A stretch of DNA of 64,000 bases from Streptomyces sp. SUK 48 (lineage in GTDB: Bacteria; Actinomycetota; Actinomycetes; Streptomycetales; Streptomycetaceae): positions 7,540,001 through 7,604,000 of the forward strand of contig NZ_CP045740.1 in the NCBI RefSeq assembly GCF_009650765.1. Reading direction: 5' to 3'. The position numbers and the translations under genes are program-made. Shown here in pieces: positions 25,196 to 33,124 of this stretch. Below the pieces are notes generated by a model, which saw nothing but the letters and a program-made list of their open reading frames with translations, made no database searches and had not been told where the DNA came from. Position 1 is the first letter of the stretch. The number at the start of each line of letters is the position of its first letter.

Positions 25196-26065
25196 GTGGA
25201 CGGCTGGTACGTCGACGACCGCTGCACCAACTGCGACGTCGCCCGGCAGCTGGCGCCGGACCTGATCGACGAGGAGAACGGCACCTCCCGGATCGTGCGG
25301 CAGCCCGGGACCGAGGAGGAGAACCGGCGGCTGCACGCGGCCGTCTTCGCCTGCCACACCCGTTCGATCCGCCCCACCACCGGACAGCCCGACCAGGCGC
25401 TCGACCCGTTCCCCCTGGCCCTGGACGACGGTGTGCTGCTGTGCGGCCACAACTCGCGGCACACCGCGGCCGCCAACGCCTACCTGCTGCGCCGGCCCGA
25501 CGGCACCCAGATGATGATCGACACCCCCCGCTGGAGCCCCGCCCTGGCCGACCGGTACACGGCCCTGGGCCGGATCACGGACGTGCTGCTCACCCACCGC
25601 GACCACGCGGCCCACGGCCGCCGCTGGGCCGACCACCTCGGCGCCCGGCTGTGGATCCACGAGGGCGACCTCGACGCGGCGCCCGACGCGGACCGGGTGA
25701 TCCGCGGCCTCGACCCGGTGGAGATCGGCGCGGGCGTCACCGTGCACCCGCTGCCCGGCCACACCCGGGGCAGCGTGCTGTATCTCGCGGACGACCGGTA
25801 CTGCTTCACCGGCGACAGCTTCTACTGGTCGCGCGCGCTGGGCGATCTCGCCGTCGCGGACAGCGTGACCTGGTACTCCATCGAGGAGTTGGCCGCCTCC
25901 CTGGCGCGTACGGCGGACCGGCTGCGCTTCGAGTGGGTCCTGCCGGGCCACGGCGACCGCAGGCACCTGCCGGCCGACGAGATGTCCCGCCGGCTGCGTG
26001 AGCTGACCGGGCGCACCCGCTCGCTGCGCCCGCGTCCCGTCGACTTCACGGCCGTACGGTGGTGA
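25196..26065 (+). CDS. Ferredoxin-like / metallo-beta-lactamase-fold fusion hydrolase
   Basis: 289 residues. The N-terminal 4Fe-4S-type domain has YVDDRCTNCDVARQLAPDLI and a later FACHTRSIRP Cys, the layout of ferredoxin-MBL fusion proteins. The C-terminal MBL fold (about 90-275) has LLTHRDHAAHGRRW, PLPGHTRGSVLYL, CFTGDSFYW and VLPGHGDRR metal-site motifs. GTG 25196 is preceded by GGAAGGAG at good spacing. Only three N-domain Cys are clear, so cluster binding needs proof. Possible redox-linked hydrolase; the substrate is unknown. Confidence 0.85.
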   Translation: MDGWYVDDRCTNCDVARQLAPDLIDEENGTSRIVRQPGTEEENRRLHAAVFACHTRSIRPTTGQPDQALDPFPLALDDGVLLCGHNSRHTAAANAYLLRRPDGTQMMIDTPRWSPALADRYTALGRITDVLLTHRDHAAHGRRWADHLGARLWIHEGDLDAAPDADRVIRGLDPVEIGAGVTVHPLPGHTRGSVLYLADDRYCFTGDSFYWSRALGDLAVADSVTWYSIEELAASLARTADRLRFEWVLPGHGDRRHLPADEMSRRLRELTGRTRSLRPRPVDFTAVRW

Positions 26066-26159
26066 GGAAAGCGGTGTGCGGGAGCGGGCGGCCGGAGCCG
26101 GGCCGAGCCCGGGACCGCCCGGGGACCGCACGGTGGCGAGTCCCCGCGCCGGGGGCGCT

Positions 26160-26849
26160 TCACTGCCCGTGCGTCTCCAGTTCCCGCTCCTGTTCCTCCT
26201 CCGTGGCCCGTAGCCGCTCGTCGCACCACCGCCTGGCCGCGGCGGAGACCTGGGCCAGCGCGCGCGGGTCCTCGAAGAGATGGGTGGCGTCGGGGACGAC
26301 GTGCAGGGCGTGCGGGGCCCGCAGCCGCCGGGCCGCGTCCTGGTTGAGCCGCAGGATCTCGTGGTCCTGCCCGCCGACGACCAGCAGCACCGGCGCCCGG
26401 ACCCGCTCCAGCGCCTCGCCCGCCAGATCGGGCCGTCCGTCCCGGGAGACCACGGCGAGGACGCGGTCGGGCCGCTCGACGGCGGCCGTCAGCGCGGCGG
26501 CGGTGCCGGTGCTCGCGCCGAACAGCACCACCGGGGTGCCCCGGGTGTCGGGCTGCTCCGCGAGCCAGTCGATCGCCCCGACCAGCCGGTGCGCGAGGAG
26601 CGGGATGTCGTAGCGGTGCTCGCCGTTTCGCGCGTCGTGCCGTTCCTCCCGCTCGTTGAGCAGATCGAGCAGCAGCGTGCCGTACCCGGCCGTGCGCAGT
26701 TCGGCGGCCACGGTCCGGTTGCGGGTGCTGTGCCGGGAGCTGCCGTTGCCGTGGGCGAAGAGCACCACCGCACGCGAGGGTGCCTGGACCACGAGGTCGC
26801 CGTGGAGCGCGGCGTCGTCCATGCGGACGAGAACCATCTCGGAGATCAT
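26160..26849 (-). CDS. Alpha/beta hydrolase (dienelactone-hydrolase-like)
   Basis: 229 residues: VVLFAHGNGSSRHSTRNR oxyanion strand, VVLFGASTGTAAAL nucleophile elbow (Ser in GASTG), Asp in VVGGQDHEILRL and His in DATHLFEDP. This type is often fused or adjacent to phosphoribosyltransferase domains in actinobacteria; none lies here. ATG 26849 is used; an ATG four codons later is also possible. Confidence 0.88.
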   Translation of the reverse strand: MISEMVLVRMDDAALHGDLVVQAPSRAVVLFAHGNGSSRHSTRNRTVAAELRTAGYGTLLLDLLNEREERHDARNGEHRYDIPLLAHRLVGAIDWLAEQPDTRGTPVVLFGASTGTAAALTAAVERPDRVLAVVSRDGRPDLAGEALERVRAPVLLVVGGQDHEILRLNQDAARRLRAPHALHVVPDATHLFEDPRALAQVSAAARRWCDERLRATEEEQERELETHGQ

Positions 26850-26972
26850 CGGCCTCAACCCTTCCCGGGGCGCCGTTCCCGCCGAGCGATACGGCCCGGA
26901 TGTCCACCTCCCATGATGCCCACGGGAGGCGGCCCCCGGCACCCGCAGGACCGGGGCCGTCGCCGGTCACCC

Positions 26973-28355
26973 TCACCAGCCGGTCAGCAGCAGATGATTG
27001 AGGAGCAGGGCGAGCACCGCCTGGGCGGCGAGCCAGGGGCGCGGGCGGGGGAGCAGCGCGCAGGCGGGCAGCAGCCACAGCGCGAAGGGCAGCCAGATCC
27101 GCTCGGTCTCGGCCTTGCTCATGCCGGACAGGTCGGCCACCAGCAGGGCGAGCAGCGCGGCCCCCACGAGGAGGGCGAGCCGCGCCCGGGAGCCGGTGCG
27201 GCGGCTCAGGAGTACGGCGCCGGTGCGGCGCAGGCCCGCCGCGGTGGCCGGGCCGGTGATCAGCGCGGCGCACGCGAGATTGGCCCACACCCAGTAGCCG
27301 TAGGGGCGGATGCCGCCCACGCCTTGGTAGTAGCGGATCGTCAGGAGCTGGTAGCCGTGCCACCAGTTGAAACCGGCGAGCGTGAACACCAAGGGGAAGA
27401 CGGCGAGTCCGGCGAGCAGGGGCAGCAACAGGATGGGGCGGGCGCGTAGTTCGCGGCGGGCGAGGAAGAGCACCGCCGCGCCGACGAGGGCGAAGAGCGT
27501 GAGGCCGTAGGAGAGGTAGCAGGTCAGCCCGAACAGCAGGCCCGAGCCGGCGGCCGCCCAGGGGGAGGGGCGGGTCAGGGCGAGGGCGAGCAGGGCCACC
27601 GACCAGGCGGCGACCGCCGCGAAGTAGCCGTCGGCGGAGACGCCCTGCCACACCGCGGCCGGGGCCAGCACCATGAACGGCGCCGCCCGCCGCGCGAGCG
27701 CCTCCCCGGCCAGGGCGCGCACGGCGATCAGCACCGCCACGCATCCGCTCGCGGCGGCCACCACGCAGAACATCCCGGCCCAGCCGCCGCCCCGCAGCCC
27801 GATCCGGTCGAGCAGGACGAAGGTCAGCGTGGCCGCCGGGGGATGCCCCGCGACATGGGCGGGCCACGGGTTTGGGGAGCCGCTGACGATGTGGTGCGTG
27901 AAGCCGCGCAGGGCGGCCGGGACGTCGGGGAAGCGGCCGATCACCCGGAGGTACTCCTCACGGGTGGTCAGCCGGCCCGCGACACCCCGCTGCCAGCCGT
28001 CCACCAGCGCCAGCGAGACGATCCACGCCAGCGCGCTCGCCCAGGCCGCCGCGAGCAGCCCGCGCCAGGGCAGCCGGGCCGCCGGCACGGGGCCCCAGGC
28101 CGCGATCGCCGCGGCCACGGCCAGTGCGGCGGGGGTGCCGGGGCCGAGGTGCGGGTCCCAGTCGGCGAACAGCGGGGGCCAGTGCACGAACAGTGTGCGG
28201 TGGACGGCCTGCACATGGCGGCCGGCCAGGACCGCCGCCGTCACGAGCAGGGCGGCGGCAGCGGCGGCGTACAGATCGCGGCGGGTGGCGCGGGAGGCGC
28301 CGGCGCGATCCGGGGCACGCTCGGGGGCGAGGTCTCGGTGGAGGGAACGGGTCAC
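26973..28355 (-). CDS. Polytopic membrane protein, probable GT-C glycosyltransferase
   Basis: 460 residues with about 11-12 helices. The first extracytoplasmic loop has LFADWDPHLGPGTP, an acidic motif like GT-C active sites, then GHPPAATLTFVLLDRIGL and FNWWHGYQLLTIRYYQGVGG. GTG 28355. Divergent from the molybdoenzyme gene by 113 bp. Family assignment is by architecture; the donor and acceptor are unknown. Confidence 0.75.
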   Translation of the reverse strand: MTRSLHRDLAPERAPDRAGASRATRRDLYAAAAAALLVTAAVLAGRHVQAVHRTLFVHWPPLFADWDPHLGPGTPAALAVAAAIAAWGPVPAARLPWRGLLAAAWASALAWIVSLALVDGWQRGVAGRLTTREEYLRVIGRFPDVPAALRGFTHHIVSGSPNPWPAHVAGHPPAATLTFVLLDRIGLRGGGWAGMFCVVAAASGCVAVLIAVRALAGEALARRAAPFMVLAPAAVWQGVSADGYFAAVAAWSVALLALALTRPSPWAAAGSGLLFGLTCYLSYGLTLFALVGAAVLFLARRELRARPILLLPLLAGLAVFPLVFTLAGFNWWHGYQLLTIRYYQGVGGIRPYGYWVWANLACAALITGPATAAGLRRTGAVLLSRRTGSRARLALLVGAALLALLVADLSGMSKAETERIWLPFALWLLPACALLPRPRPWLAAQAVLALLLNHLLLTGW

Positions 28356-28468
28356 ACCAAGACGCTAGGGCGGGCGGGCGGCCCCGGGCCGCCGTCCGGG
28401 CCGGACGTCAGGGTTTCGTCACCTGTCGTACCGCCTGTTCCGGACCTCTCGCGGCTTACGGTCGGGCC

Positions 28469-29752
28469 ATGCGCGACCAAGACCGCCTCCCCACCTCACC
28501 GGGTTTCTGGCGCAGCCCGCTGCGCGGCCCGTGGTTCACCTCGGTGCTCGGCCTCGTCCTCCTCGTCGGCGTCACCGTGCTGTTCGTGACCGGCCTGGTG
28601 TCGTACGCCGCCTACAACCCGGGCCTGTCCCGGGTCAATGACACGACCCCGGACAAGGGATTCCTGGGCTTCTACCTCTTCGCGTGGCCGACCGGCCCGG
28701 TGTGGCTCTACCGCCTCACCCAGGGCGTCCATGTCACCCTGGGCATCACCCTGATCCCCGTCCTGCTGGCCAAGCTGTGGTCGGTGGTGCCGAGGCTGTT
28801 CACCCTGCCGCCGGCCCGCTCCGTCGCCCACGCGCTGGAACGGATCTCCCTGTTGCTGCTGGTCGGCGGCGGCCTGTTCGAGTTCACCACCGGCGTGCTC
28901 AACATCCAGCTGGCCTACGTCTTCCCGGGCTCCTTCTACCCGCTGCACTTCTACGGCGCCTGGGTGTTCTTCTCGGCCTTCGTCGCCCATGCCGCGCTGA
29001 AGACGCCCACCGCGCTGCGGACCGTACGACGGCGGCTGCGCGGCGAACCCGAGGAGGTGCCCGAGGAGCGACCCGAGGAGAGCGGCGTGCCCGGACCGGG
29101 CACCCTGGTCGCCCCGCGCCCCGACCGGCCCACCGTCTCCCGGCGCGGCGCCCTCGGGCTGGTCGGCGGCGGCTCGCTGCTGCTGTTCCTGACCACGGTC
29201 GGCCAGAGCCTCGGCGGACCCCTGCGCCGTACCGCCCTGCTCGCCCCGCACGGCACGGCCGATCCGAACGGCGGCCCCAACGGCTTCCAGATCAACAAGA
29301 CCGCCGCGTACGCCGGGATCACCGCGGCCGACACCCACGAGGACGCCTGGCGGCTCGTCGTCACCGGCCGGACCGGCACCGTCCGCCTCAGCCGCGCCCA
29401 GCTGCTCGAACTCCCCTTGCACAGCGCCTCGTTGCCCATCGCCTGCGTGGAGGGCTGGTCGACCGCCGACCAGTGGTGGCGCGGGGTACGGCTGCGCGAC
29501 CTCGCCGCGCTGGTCGGCCACGACGGTGATCCGCCGGACGTGCTCGTGGAGTCCCTGCAACGGCACGGCGCCTTCCGCCGGGCCGCCCTGCGCGCCAACC
29601 AGGTGGCCGATCCGCGCACCCTGCTCGCCCTGTATGTCAACGGCGAGGAACTCTCGCCCGATCACGGCCATCCGGCGCGGGTCATCGTGCCCGCCGCACC
29701 CGGTGTGCTCAACACCAAATGGGTGGCCCGGCTGACCTTCGGAGCCCTGTGA
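28469..29752 (+). CDS. Molybdopterin-dependent oxidoreductase fused to membrane cytochrome-b-like domain
   Basis: 427 residues. The N-terminal part (about 20-190) has four or so helices with His residues suited to b-haem ligation (GVHVTLG, YPLHFYGAWVF). A Ser-Arg-Arg segment (TVSRRGALGLVGGGS) near 225 resembles a Tat-like or membrane-insertion signal. The C-terminal part (about 290-427) has the sulfite-oxidase-like Moco domain with SLPIACVEGWST, where the Cys would ligate Mo, then GHPARVIVPAAPGVLNTKWV. YedY-like periplasmic reductases are the nearest analogues. ATG 28469 is 6 nt after TACGGT and may be leaderless. Confidence 0.88.
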   Translation: MRDQDRLPTSPGFWRSPLRGPWFTSVLGLVLLVGVTVLFVTGLVSYAAYNPGLSRVNDTTPDKGFLGFYLFAWPTGPVWLYRLTQGVHVTLGITLIPVLLAKLWSVVPRLFTLPPARSVAHALERISLLLLVGGGLFEFTTGVLNIQLAYVFPGSFYPLHFYGAWVFFSAFVAHAALKTPTALRTVRRRLRGEPEEVPEERPEESGVPGPGTLVAPRPDRPTVSRRGALGLVGGGSLLLFLTTVGQSLGGPLRRTALLAPHGTADPNGGPNGFQINKTAAYAGITAADTHEDAWRLVVTGRTGTVRLSRAQLLELPLHSASLPIACVEGWSTADQWWRGVRLRDLAALVGHDGDPPDVLVESLQRHGAFRRAALRANQVADPRTLLALYVNGEELSPDHGHPARVIVPAAPGVLNTKWVARLTFGAL

Positions 29753-30219
29753 TGATGCCCCGACGACTGCGCGTCGCGCTCGGCAGCCCCTTCCAACTGC
29801 TGCTGCTCGCCTGCTCGTTCGCGCTCGCCGCGTACGCCGGGATCAGGCTGCTGGCCGGTGACTGGTTCGCGGTGGCGCTGTGGATCGTGGGCGCCGCCCT
29901 GCTGCACGATCTGGTGCTGGTGCCCCTGTACGCGGCGGCCGACCGGGCGGTGATCCACGGCCTCGCGGCAGCCGGACGGCGCGCCTGGACCCCCTTCGTG
30001 CGGGTCCCGGCCGCGCTGTCCGCCCTGCTGCTCCTCGTCTGGTTCCCGCTGATCAGCGGCATGGCCGCCGAGCGCTACCGGTCGGCGACCGGTCTGTCCC
30101 CGGACGGCTTCCTCGCCCGCTGGCTGCTGATCAGCGCGGCGCTCTTCGGCGGCTCCGCCGCGCTGCTGGCGTGGCGGGTGCGCAGGGCGGCGAAGCACCG
30201 GCCGCCGGCGCCCCACTGA
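29752..30219 (+). CDS. Small membrane protein coupled to the molybdoenzyme
   Basis: 155 residues with about four helices (LQLLLLACSFALAAYAGIRL, FAVALWIVGAALLHDLVLV, ALSALLLLVWFPLI, LLISAALFGGSAALLAW). The start overlaps the preceding TGA (GTGATGATG; GTG 29749, ATG 29752 or 29755 possible). Likely cotranslated partner of the oxidoreductase. Its 3' end overlaps the convergent methyltransferase gene by 145 bp. Confidence 0.82.
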   Translation: MMPRRLRVALGSPFQLLLLACSFALAAYAGIRLLAGDWFAVALWIVGAALLHDLVLVPLYAAADRAVIHGLAAAGRRAWTPFVRVPAALSALLLLVWFPLISGMAAERYRSATGLSPDGFLARWLLISAALFGGSAALLAWRVRRAAKHRPPAPH

Positions 30220-30911
30220 GCGACCCGCCGCAGCCCGGCCCCGCGGGCGTGGCGCAGCAGGGCCGGGGTGCCGAGCCGGGCCCACGGGAACGGGGTGCCG
30301 CGGGTGCCCGGCCCCGCGGTCACGTCCTCCGGGCCCGCGGTCATGTCGTCCGGGCCCGCGGTCATGTCGTCCGGGCCCGCGGTCATGTCGCCCGGGCCCG
30401 TGGTCACGTCGACCACCTCGACCTGGGCGCGTTCGTCGATGTCGACCGGCGCGGTCTCCGCGATCAGCAGGCCGCCCGGCCGCAGCAGCGCGGCCACCCG
30501 CCCCAGCAGCGCGACCGGGTCCCCGCCGATGCCGATGTTGCCGTCCATGAGCAGCACGGTGTCCCAGCGGCCCTCGCCGGGCAGCGCCTCGAACACCGAG
30601 CGGCGCAGCACCGGACCGCCGAGCCCGGTGGTGTGCGCGACCGCCGCGTCGCTGACATCGATGCCGAGCACGGTACGGCCCCGGGCGGCGAGTTCCGCCA
30701 CCAGCCGGCCGGGGCCGCAGCCGACGTCCAGCACGGAGCCCTCGCAGCGGTCCAGCACCGCGAGGTCGACCAGGTCGGCCCGGCCGCACCAGCGCTCCAC
30801 CTCCAGGGGCAGCAGCCAGCCGTCGGCGCGGCGCAGGAACAGCGGGCCCCGGCCGGTGCGCAGCGCGGTGGCGTACGGGTCGGCGGCGGCCCAGGCGACC
30901 GAGCCGCTCAT
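30075..30911 (-). CDS. SAM-dependent methyltransferase with 7-residue tandem repeats
   Basis: 278 residues: SVLDVGCGPGRLVAELA, VLGIDVSDAAVAHT, TVLLMDGNIGIGGDP, GGLLIAETAPVD. Between about 166 and 200 lie five degenerate 7-residue units of the kind TAGPDDM, encoded by a 21-bp tandem repeat. The C-terminus runs about 30 residues past the usual end and lies antisense to the convergent membrane gene. ATG 30911 overlaps the stop of the DUF2064 gene (ATGA): third gene of a coupled three-gene operon. Confidence 0.87.
   Translation of the reverse strand: MSGSVAWAAADPYATALRTGRGPLFLRRADGWLLPLEVERWCGRADLVDLAVLDRCEGSVLDVGCGPGRLVAELAARGRTVLGIDVSDAAVAHTTGLGGPVLRRSVFEALPGEGRWDTVLLMDGNIGIGGDPVALLGRVAALLRPGGLLIAETAPVDIDERAQVEVVDVTTGPGDMTAGPDDMTAGPDDMTAGPEDVTAGPGTRGTPFPWARLGTPALLRHARGAGLRRVAQWGAGGRCFAALRTRHASSAAEPPKSAALISSQRARKPSGDRPVADR
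30310..30414 (-). repeat. Five 21-bp tandem repeats inside the methyltransferase
   Basis: Unit GGGCCCGCGGTCATGTCGTC plus C, five copies with the outer ones diverged. 21 bp keeps the frame, so copy number can change by slippage without breaking the protein. Confidence 0.85.
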
Positions 30912-31525
30912 CGGGGCAGCCCCGCGGCGCAGCGGGCCAGCCGGGCGGCGAACCGGCCGTGCGGAACCAGCTCGGCCACCGCCCGGGCGTCGGCGGCGAC
31001 ATCGACGTCCCGCAGCCGGGGCAGCTCCCGCACCCGCAGCCCGGCGGCGGTCAGCCGGGCCCGCTGCGCGGCCCCGGTGCCGGGCGTCGACATGGGCACG
31101 CCGCGCAGCAGCGCCGGGTCGGGCTCGGCCAGCCCCAGCGCCCAGAACCCGCCGTCCCGCGCCGGGCCGAACCACGCGTCGCAGTCCGCGAAGTCCACGG
31201 TCAGCAGTTCCGGCGTCACCTGCGGGGTGTCCATGCCGATCAGCAGCGCGGGTCCGGCGCAGTGCGCGAAGGCGTCCGCCAGCCGCTCGTCCAGGCCGCC
31301 CGCGCACTGCGGTACGACCTCGAAGCCGGGCGGCAGCCAGGCCCCCGGCGTCCCGTCCAGCACCAGGACCCGCCGGGAGGCGGGTGTCCGCGCCACCGTG
31401 TGCAGGGTGTCGGCGAGCGCCGCCTCGGCGAGCCCGGCCGCCTCCCTCGGGGTGAACGGCGGTGTCAGCCGGGTCTTGACCCTTCCGGGGCGGGGCTCCT
31501 TGGCGATCACGAGCAAGGTGGTCAC
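30908..31525 (-). CDS. DUF2064 / TIGR04282-family glycosyltransferase-like protein
   Basis: 205 residues: TTLLVIAKEPRPGRVKTRLT, ALLIGMDTPQVTPELL, DAWFGPARDGGFWALGL. The nucleotidyltransferase-like GT-A fold resembles CofC/MobA. This family is nearly always beside a GT2 gene, as here. GTG 31525 overlaps the TGA of that GT2 gene (GTGA). It probably modifies a nucleotide sugar or phosphosugar; the reaction is not established. Confidence 0.9.
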   Translation of the reverse strand: MTTLLVIAKEPRPGRVKTRLTPPFTPREAAGLAEAALADTLHTVARTPASRRVLVLDGTPGAWLPPGFEVVPQCAGGLDERLADAFAHCAGPALLIGMDTPQVTPELLTVDFADCDAWFGPARDGGFWALGLAEPDPALLRGVPMSTPGTGAAQRARLTAAGLRVRELPRLRDVDVAADARAVAELVPHGRFAARLARCAAGLPR

Positions 31526-32214
31526 TGTGCCGCCCTCTCCCGGGCCGGGGACGCGGTCAGCACCCGGCGCATGTCCCGCACCGCGTGCCAGGTACCGGCC
31601 CAGGTGCCCGTCACCTTGGACGTACCGGTGCGCGGGAGGTACGGCACGTCGTACTCGGCGACCCGCCAGCCCGCGTCGGCGGCCCGTACCACCATCTCCA
31701 GCGGGTACCCGCTGCGCCGGTCGGTGAGACCCAGCCCGAGCAGCGCCTCGCGCCGGGCGGCACGCAGGGGCCCCAGGTCGTGCAGCCGCAGACCGGTGCG
31801 GCGGCGCAGCATCCGCGCCAGCGCGAGGTTCCCGGCCCGGGCGTGCACCGGCCAGGTGCCCCGGGCCACCGGGCGCCGCCTGCCCAGCACCAGATCCGCC
31901 GTCCCCTCGTGGATGCGCTGGACGAAGGGCGCGAGCAGCGCCGGGTCCAGCGAGGCGTCGCAGTCGCAGAAGCACACGATGCCGGCCGTGGCCGCGGTCA
32001 GCCCGGCATGGCATGCGGCGCCGAAGCCGCGGCGCGGCTCGTCCACCACGGTCGCGCCCAGGGCCCGGGCGATCCGGGCCGAGCCGTCCCGGGAGCCGTT
32101 GTCGACGACGAGAGCCCGCCAGCCCGCCGGAATCCGGCCGAGCACCCAGGGCAGGGCCTCGGCCTCGTCCAGACAGGGCAGCACCACGTCGACGTCCGAA
32201 GAAGAGATCGTCAT
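31522..32214 (-). CDS. Family 2 glycosyltransferase
   Basis: 230 residues: VDVVLPCLDEAEALPWVLG, ALVVDNGSRDGSA, VCFCDCDASLDP (the metal-binding DXD-like motif), GRRRPVARGTWP. Dolichyl-phosphate-sugar-synthase-like GT-A without membrane helices. First gene of the coupled operon with DUF2064 and the methyltransferase. ATG 32214 is used; GTG 32223 in frame is possible. Divergent from the response-regulator gene by 113 bp. Confidence 0.88.
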   Translation of the reverse strand: MTISSSDVDVVLPCLDEAEALPWVLGRIPAGWRALVVDNGSRDGSARIARALGATVVDEPRRGFGAACHAGLTAATAGIVCFCDCDASLDPALLAPFVQRIHEGTADLVLGRRRPVARGTWPVHARAGNLALARMLRRRTGLRLHDLGPLRAARREALLGLGLTDRRSGYPLEMVVRAADAGWRVAEYDVPYLPRTGTSKVTGTWAGTWHAVRDMRRVLTASPARERAAQ

Positions 32215-32327
32215 GGCTCTCACCCTACGAACGCGAACCGGGCATAACGGACTTCCGGTCCTTACGAAACGCGGACGCCGAACCCGCCGCCGTACCCGGG
32301 GACCGCGGGCGGTGGGACGCTTGAGGC

Positions 32328-33122
32328 ATGCGATCGCCGTACGAGCCCCACCGGGCCGTCACCCCCGACGACCTGGCACGAGACCGGGACCTGGCACGAG
32401 ACCGGGACCGAGACCCAGACCGGGACGGAGCCCGCGCCCGGGTCCTGGTCGTGGACGACGACCCCACCGTCGCCGAGGTGGTCGCCGGATACCTGGACCG
32501 GTCCGGTTACGCGGTGGACCGCGCCGACGACGGCCCGGCGGCGCTCACCCGCGCCCGCGCCCGGTGGCCCGACCTCGTCGTGCTCGACCTGATGCTGCCC
32601 GGCATGGACGGCCTGGAGGTGTGCCGGCGGCTGCGGGAGCACGGACCCGTGCCGGTCATCATGCTGACCGCCCGGGGCGACGAGGAGGACCGCGTCCTCG
32701 GCCTGGAGGTCGGCGCGGACGACTACGTCACCAAGCCCTTCAGCCCCCGGGAACTCGTCCTGCGCGTCGAGTCCGTGCTGCGCCGCAGCCGCCCCGCCGC
32801 CGACGGCGGCCACCGGCTGGCCGCGGCCGGTCTCTCGGTCGACCCGAACGCCCGCCGCGCCACCAAGAACGGCGGTGAACTGGCCCTCACCCTCAGGGAG
32901 TTCGACCTGCTCGCCTTCTTCCTGCGCCATCCCGGCCGCGCGTTCGGCCGGGAGGACCTGATGCGGGAGGTGTGGGGCTGGGACTTCGGAGACCTCTCGA
33001 CGGTCACGGTGCATGTGCGCCGGCTGCGCGGCAAGATCGAGGACGACCCGGCCCGGCCCCGGCTGATCCAGACGGTGTGGGGCGTCGGTTACCGCTTCGA
33101 GCCCGGCGGGGCGGTGGACTGA
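32328..33122 (+). CDS. OmpR-family response regulator
   Basis: 264 residues. Receiver: VLVVDDDPTVAEVV, VVLDLMLPGMDG with phospho-Asp at 87, IMLTARGDEEDR, VTKPFSP. Trans_Reg_C winged helix: ELALTLREFDLLAFFL, STVTVHVRRLRGKIED, VWGVGYRFEP. An unusual charged N-terminus (DLARDR repeats, about 15-32) precedes the receiver. The paired kinase starts 2 nt after the stop. Confidence 0.93.
   Translation: MRSPYEPHRAVTPDDLARDRDLARDRDRDPDRDGARARVLVVDDDPTVAEVVAGYLDRSGYAVDRADDGPAALTRARARWPDLVVLDLMLPGMDGLEVCRRLREHGPVPVIMLTARGDEEDRVLGLEVGADDYVTKPFSPRELVLRVESVLRRSRPAADGGHRLAAAGLSVDPNARRATKNGGELALTLREFDLLAFFLRHPGRAFGREDLMREVWGWDFGDLSTVTVHVRRLRGKIEDDPARPRLIQTVWGVGYRFEPGGAVD
32370..32423 (+). repeat. 18-bp tandem repeat at 5' end of response regulator
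   Basis: GACCTGGCACGAGACCGG occurs twice exactly (32370, 32388) and a third time diverged (32406). It encodes DLARDR-DLARDR-DRDPDR ahead of the receiver fold. Confidence 0.85.
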
Positions 33123-33124
33123 CC

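Noticed and set aside
30310..30414. CRISPR-like array of 21-bp repeats
   Set aside because: Repeats are contiguous with no spacers, keep the reading frame of a methyltransferase, and no cas genes are present.
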